From positions 1 through 7,601 of the forward strand of contig JAHILJ010000051.1 in the NCBI GenBank assembly GCA_018897135.1: a DNA stretch of 7,601 nt, given 5' to 3'. Shown here piece after piece: positions 5,791 through 7,601 of the stretch. Both the position numbers and the translations under genes were made by a program. Origin of the DNA: Nanobdellota archaeon (GTDB taxonomy: Archaea; Nanobdellota; Nanobdellia; Pacearchaeales; GW2011-AR1). The notes beneath the pieces are model-generated. The model was not told the origin of the DNA, did not search any database, and was given only the letters and a program-made list of their open reading frames with translations. Position 1 is the first letter of the stretch; every line of letters starts with the position of its first letter.

Positions 5791-5877
5791 AATAAATGGA
5801 AAATTAGAGTTTATAAAAATTATTGTGATGAAGTTTATTGTTTAAAAAAATTTATCAATAAATAAATGAAAAATTAG
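5791..5877 (+). repeat. 17-base direct repeat pair
   Basis: The 17 bases at 5791-5807 (aataaatggaaaattag) recur at 5861-5877 with one change (aataaatgaaaaattag), exactly 70 bases apart. The first copy lies between the lipoprotein start and its TATA box. In such AT-rich DNA the pair may be coincidence, or a small tandem duplication whose spacer has diverged, or a pair of regulator sites. Confidence 0.5.
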
Positions 5878-5910
5878 TTCACAACAAGTTGCTCAAATTA
5901 ATATGACTTC

Positions 5911-5932
5911 AAAATCGCGTTTCGCAGATTTT
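5911..5932. other. GC-richer imperfect hairpin in the intergenic stretch
   Basis: The arms aaaatcgcg (5911-5919) and cgc-a-gatttt (5923-5932) pair over 9 base pairs with one bulged A and a ttt loop. A short outer pairing, ctcaa (5892-5896) with ttgag (5939-5943), could extend it. It is the only clearly GC-rich patch in the gap. It could be a protein-binding site, part of a small RNA, or a dispersed repeat; no gene is recognisable in it. Confidence 0.4.
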
Positions 5933-6108
5933 TCCGTGTTGAGATTATGAATATATAAAATTCAAATAATCTTAATTATTTTCTTTAAAATTTTGGCTTG
6001 ACAAAGTTTGGCAAAATTCATTAAATGTGAACAAAGTGAACCAAATTTATATATAAGATAAAAAGCTATATCTTTCATAAACCTATTCTCAAAACCCCCA
6101 CAAGTAAA

Positions 6109-6138
6109 TTATAAAAACTCCCCCCTCTTTCTTTTTTC
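6109..6138 (+). promoter_or_regulatory. pyrH promoter with pyrimidine tract up to the start codon
   Basis: The TATA-like box ttataaaaa (6109-6117) lies 22-30 bases before the ATG at 6139. All 21 bases from 6118 to 6138 are C or T. Transcription would start at the end of this tract, at or next to the ATG, giving a leaderless pyrH-rnp3 mRNA. A second TATA-like box (6047-6055) could give a longer leader. Confidence 0.55.
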
Positions 6139-6834
6139 ATGAAAAAACAGGTGGTTGTTCTAAGTCTTGGCGGAAGCATGATAATTCCAAAAGACATTAA
6201 TGTAAGATTTTTGCAAGAGTTTAAAAAAGTTTTATTACAGAACACAAAAAAATTCAAGTTTGTCGTCGTGTGCGGAGGCGGAAGCACTGCACGAAAATAT
6301 ATTTCTGGGTTAGAAAAACAAGACCTGCCAAAAAAAACATTTTTCCAAGGATTGCTGGGAATAGCTTCAACAAGATTAAACGCAAGATTTATGACTTACT
6401 TTTTCAATGAAGACGCGAACAAAGGAATTCCGCACGACATGAAAGAAGTAAAAAACCTTTTAGCAAAATACGATGTGGTTTTCTGTGGAGCTTTAAGATA
6501 TGCAAAAAAAGAAACTTCAGACGGAACATCTGCAAAACTCGCGAACTTTTTCAAAAGCGAATTTATAAACATGACAAATGTAAAAGGAATTTTCACAAAA
6601 AATCCAGCGAAATTCAAAGACGCTAAATTCATTCCAGAAATCTCGTGGAAAAACTTTCACAAACTTGCAACAAAAGAAACTTTCAAACCTGGCCAACATT
6701 TTGTTCTCGACCAAAGCGCAGCCAAAATAATCAAAAAATACAAAATTCCAACTTATATTATTGGAAACTACCCTAAACAAATTGAGAACATAATTTTAGG
6801 AAAAGAATTTGTTGGAAGTAAAATAGAGGGTTAA
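6139..6834 (+). CDS. pyrH: UMP kinase, archaeal type
   Basis: A cytoplasmic amino-acid-kinase-fold enzyme that phosphorylates UMP to UDP with ATP. Motifs in order over 231 residues (normal length): the glycine loop SLGGSMIIP (9-17), VVCGGGSTARKYI (44-55), GIASTRLNA (74-82), a TSDGTSAKLA helix (126-135), TNVKGIFTKNP (146-156), and GQHFVLDQSAAKII (185-198) followed by KIPTYIIGN. Compared with archaeal PyrH proteins I know, the T-N-V-D-G signature has Lys149 in place of Asp, the M-G-G-x-x-P-G-H-T-T-D-A region reads CGALRYAKKETSDG, and D-P-L-A-A-K reads DQSAAK. These changes are probably lineage-specific, but substrate preference should not be assumed. The start at 6139 fits the TATA box. The downstream gene begins 1 base after the stop, forming a two-gene operon with RNase P protein Rpp30. 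Confidence 0.9.
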   Translation: MKKQVVVLSLGGSMIIPKDINVRFLQEFKKVLLQNTKKFKFVVVCGGGSTARKYISGLEKQDLPKKTFFQGLLGIASTRLNARFMTYFFNEDANKGIPHDMKEVKNLLAKYDVVFCGALRYAKKETSDGTSAKLANFFKSEFINMTNVKGIFTKNPAKFKDAKFIPEISWKNFHKLATKETFKPGQHFVLDQSAAKIIKKYKIPTYIIGNYPKQIENIILGKEFVGSKIEG

Positions 6835-6835
6835 A

Positions 6836-7294
6836 ATGCAATCAATAATTTTAACACAAACAAATTTCAACAAACTTAAAGAAGAAATTAAAAAAAATAA
6901 AGACAAAAAAAGAATCTTTACAAGCGAAGATGACGAACTTAATCGAAAGGTTCTTGAAAAACTTGAAATAAATATTTTATTGTTAAATCAGAAAAACAGA
7001 AAAGATTTTGCAAAACAAAGGAACTCTGGTTTAAATCAAGTTCTTGCAAAAATAGCAAAGAAAAACAAAATTCAAATAGGAATTAACATAGATGAATTAA
7101 TTTCTAGTCAAGGAAAAACCAAAGCTCAAATCCTTGCACGAATTCAACAAAACATAAAACTTTGCAACAAAAACAAAATCCAAATGCAATTTATTTCAAA
7201 ATCAAAGCAAACTCCAAACTCTCTAAAAGCACTTGGTTCAACACTTGGCATGCCAACTTGGATGACAAGCAAATTAGTTAATGAAGATGTTTAA
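6836..7294 (+). CDS. rnp3: Ribonuclease P protein component 3 (Rpp30)
   Basis: This is one of the protein subunits of archaeal RNase P, which removes the 5' leader of pre-tRNA; Rpp30 has a TIM-barrel-like fold and pairs with Pop5. The family signature is clear at residues 55-79: RKDFAKQRNSGLNQVLAKIA followed by KKNKI, matching the eukaryotic and archaeal Q-R-D/N-S-G-L-N-x-V-L pattern. A basic helix, KTKAQILARIQQNIKLCNK (94-112), and the closing LKALGSTLGM (130-139) also fit. At 152 residues it is shorter than the roughly 200-residue archaeal average, with a short N-terminal half and few residues after LGM. It starts 1 base after pyrH; GAGGG at 6826-6830 inside pyrH may serve as its ribosome site. 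Its stop shares TTAA with the convergent hepT-like gene. From 7263 onward it lies within the inverted repeat. Confidence 0.88.
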   Translation: MQSIILTQTNFNKLKEEIKKNKDKKRIFTSEDDELNRKVLEKLEINILLLNQKNRKDFAKQRNSGLNQVLAKIAKKNKIQIGINIDELISSQGKTKAQILARIQQNIKLCNKNKIQMQFISKSKQTPNSLKALGSTLGMPTWMTSKLVNEDV

Positions 7295-7367
7295 TCTTTT
7301 TGTTCTAAAATTTTTTCAATTTGAACTTTCAAAATCAGTAAATCCTCTTTTACAATATCCCAAATAG
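7263..7367 (+). repeat. Left arm of a 105-base perfect inverted repeat
   Basis: These 105 bases are the exact reverse complement of 7497-7601, with a 129-base spacer. The left arm is normal coding DNA: the end of rnp3 and the 3' third of the hepT-like gene. The repeat starts to mismatch at 7368 and is still matching at the window edge, so its real length may be greater. Confidence 0.97.
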
Positions 7368-7500
7368 TATCTAAATCTACCCCAAAATAATGATGAATAA
7401 GTTTATCTCGTGCCCCTGTAATTTTTTTCCAAGAAATTTGAGAATATTGTTTTCTAAAAGAAACAGGTAAATTTTTAGTTGCCTCGCCCATAATTTCTAT
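7291..7500 (-). CDS. HepT-like HEPN (DUF86) toxin, N-terminal part missing
   Basis: The minus-strand frame encodes the C-terminal two-thirds of a HepT-like protein. It reads IEIMGEATKNLP, then FRKQYSQISWKKITGARDKLIHHYF, GVDLDTIWDIV and a final helix. The RDKLIHHY segment contains the HEPN RNase motif R-x4-H and the R-x4-H-x-Y form in which the tyrosine is the target of AMP modification by the MntA-type nucleotidyltransferase antitoxin. Known HepT proteins are about 110-115 residues and carry some 40-50 residues before the E-I-x-G-E-A motif; here the frame upstream runs into the inverted repeat and reaches a TGA with no start. The ATG at 7491 lies within this conserved motif and is unlikely to be the true start. 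Any nucleotidyltransferase partner would lie beyond the window. The gene is either truly broken or cut by an artefactual junction. Confidence 0.8.
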   Translation of the reverse strand: MEIMGEATKNLPVSFRKQYSQISWKKITGARDKLIHHYFGVDLDTIWDIVKEDLLILKVQIEKILEQKD

Positions 7501-7601
7501 TTGGGATATTGTAAAAGAGGATTTACTGATTTTGAAAGTTCAAATTGAAAAAATTTTAGAACAAAAAGATTAAACATCTTCATTAACTAATTTGCTTGTC
7601 A
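7497..7601 (-). repeat. Right arm of the inverted repeat, replacing the hepT 5' half
   Basis: This arm copies 7263-7367 in reverse with no differences. It occupies the place where the first 40-50 codons of the hepT-like gene should be. It encodes nothing complete itself: on the minus strand it repeats the last codons of rnp3, and on the plus strand the last codons of the hepT-like gene. The junction lies at about 7497-7500, within the codons of the I-E-I-M-G-E-A motif. Confidence 0.97.

Larger units (their letters stand above)
5789..6138. other. 350-base gene-poor stretch between lipoprotein gene and pyrH
   Basis: The genes on either side are divergent. The stretch contains the minus-strand TATA of the lipoprotein gene (5810-5818), a 17-base direct repeat pair (5791-5807 and 5861-5877), a GC-richer hairpin (5911-5932), further TATA-like boxes on the plus strand (5951-5960 and 6047-6055), a duplicated gtgaac separated by aaa (6027-6041), and the pyrH promoter next to its start. 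The boxes at 5951 and 6047 are well placed to drive an untranslated transcript or a longer pyrH leader. The longest frames are of about 15 codons (for example 5903-5950) and I do not call them genes. An unannotated small RNA is possible. Confidence 0.5.

Noticed and set aside
5825..5831. C-box match (gtgatga) suggesting a C/D guide RNA
   Set aside because: No ctga D box occurs in the following 120 bases, so the paired C/D architecture is missing.
5903..5950. 15-codon frame MTSKSRFADFSVLRL over the hairpin
   Set aside because: Too short, no ribosome site or well-placed TATA box, and the sequence is explained by the inverted repeat.
6396..6780. Two minus-strand frames inside pyrH
   Set aside because: Antisense to a clear UMP kinase coding region, no promoter or recognisable domain.
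7491..7601. Terminal inverted repeat of an insertion sequence or integrated element
   Set aside because: The spacer is only 129 bases of hepT-like coding sequence with no transposase or target duplication, and the left arm is ordinary host gene sequence.
1..7601. CRISPR array, tRNA or rRNA genes
   Set aside because: No regularly spaced repeats with unique spacers, and no cloverleaf or rRNA-like GC-rich conserved blocks were seen on either strand by reading.

Overview
The window looks like part of an AT-rich archaeal genome, most likely a DPANN lineage of the Woesearchaeota/Pacearchaeota type. The evidence is archaeal information-processing genes (both replication factor C subunits, ribosomal protein eL41, the RNase P protein Rpp30, an archaeal-type UMP kinase), very compact spacing, and TATA boxes about 22-30 bases before start codons, as expected for leaderless mRNAs. 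Two very small membrane proteins (395-568 and 709-849) also resemble families I associate with these lineages. The lineage assignment is inference; no rRNA is present to settle it.

Left part (1-1060): the C-terminal end of a membrane-anchored surface protein; a 57-residue two-helix membrane protein with the only strong Shine-Dalgarno sequence in the window; a possible 18-codon gene remnant; and a divergent pair made of a 46-residue hydrophobic protein (minus) and the tiny ribosomal protein eL41 (plus). eL41 is convergent with, and 2 bases from, a TSUP/TauE-type permease (minus, 1057-1848). A second divergent promoter region separates the permease from a 59-residue four-cysteine protein.

Middle (2113-5480): a five-gene plus-strand operon from one TATA promoter: rfcS, a nucleoside-2-deoxyribosyltransferase-like gene, a 68-residue unknown gene, rfcL, and a YkgJ-like cysteine-cluster gene. 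Junctions are 1-base gaps or ATGA overlaps. The two RFC genes together would make the sliding-clamp loader, but two small genes of unknown role sit between them. The operon ends tail-to-tail on a putative lipoprotein gene (minus), the stop codons sharing TTAA.

Right part (5789-7601): a 350-base gene-poor stretch with a hairpin, short direct repeats and TATA-like boxes, then a pyrH-rnp3 pair (UMP kinase and RNase P subunit Rpp30). rnp3 converges on a hepT-like HEPN toxin gene, again sharing TTAA. The hepT gene is cut off: from base 7497 the sequence becomes a perfect 105-base inverted copy of 7263-7367 up to the window edge. This is the most unusual structure here. It could be a fold-back amplification or assembly artefact at a contig end, or a genuine recent inverted duplication that broke the antitoxin-linked toxin gene; I favour the artefact. 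I see no CRISPR array, insertion sequence, tRNA or rRNA, and no convincing novel multi-gene system.
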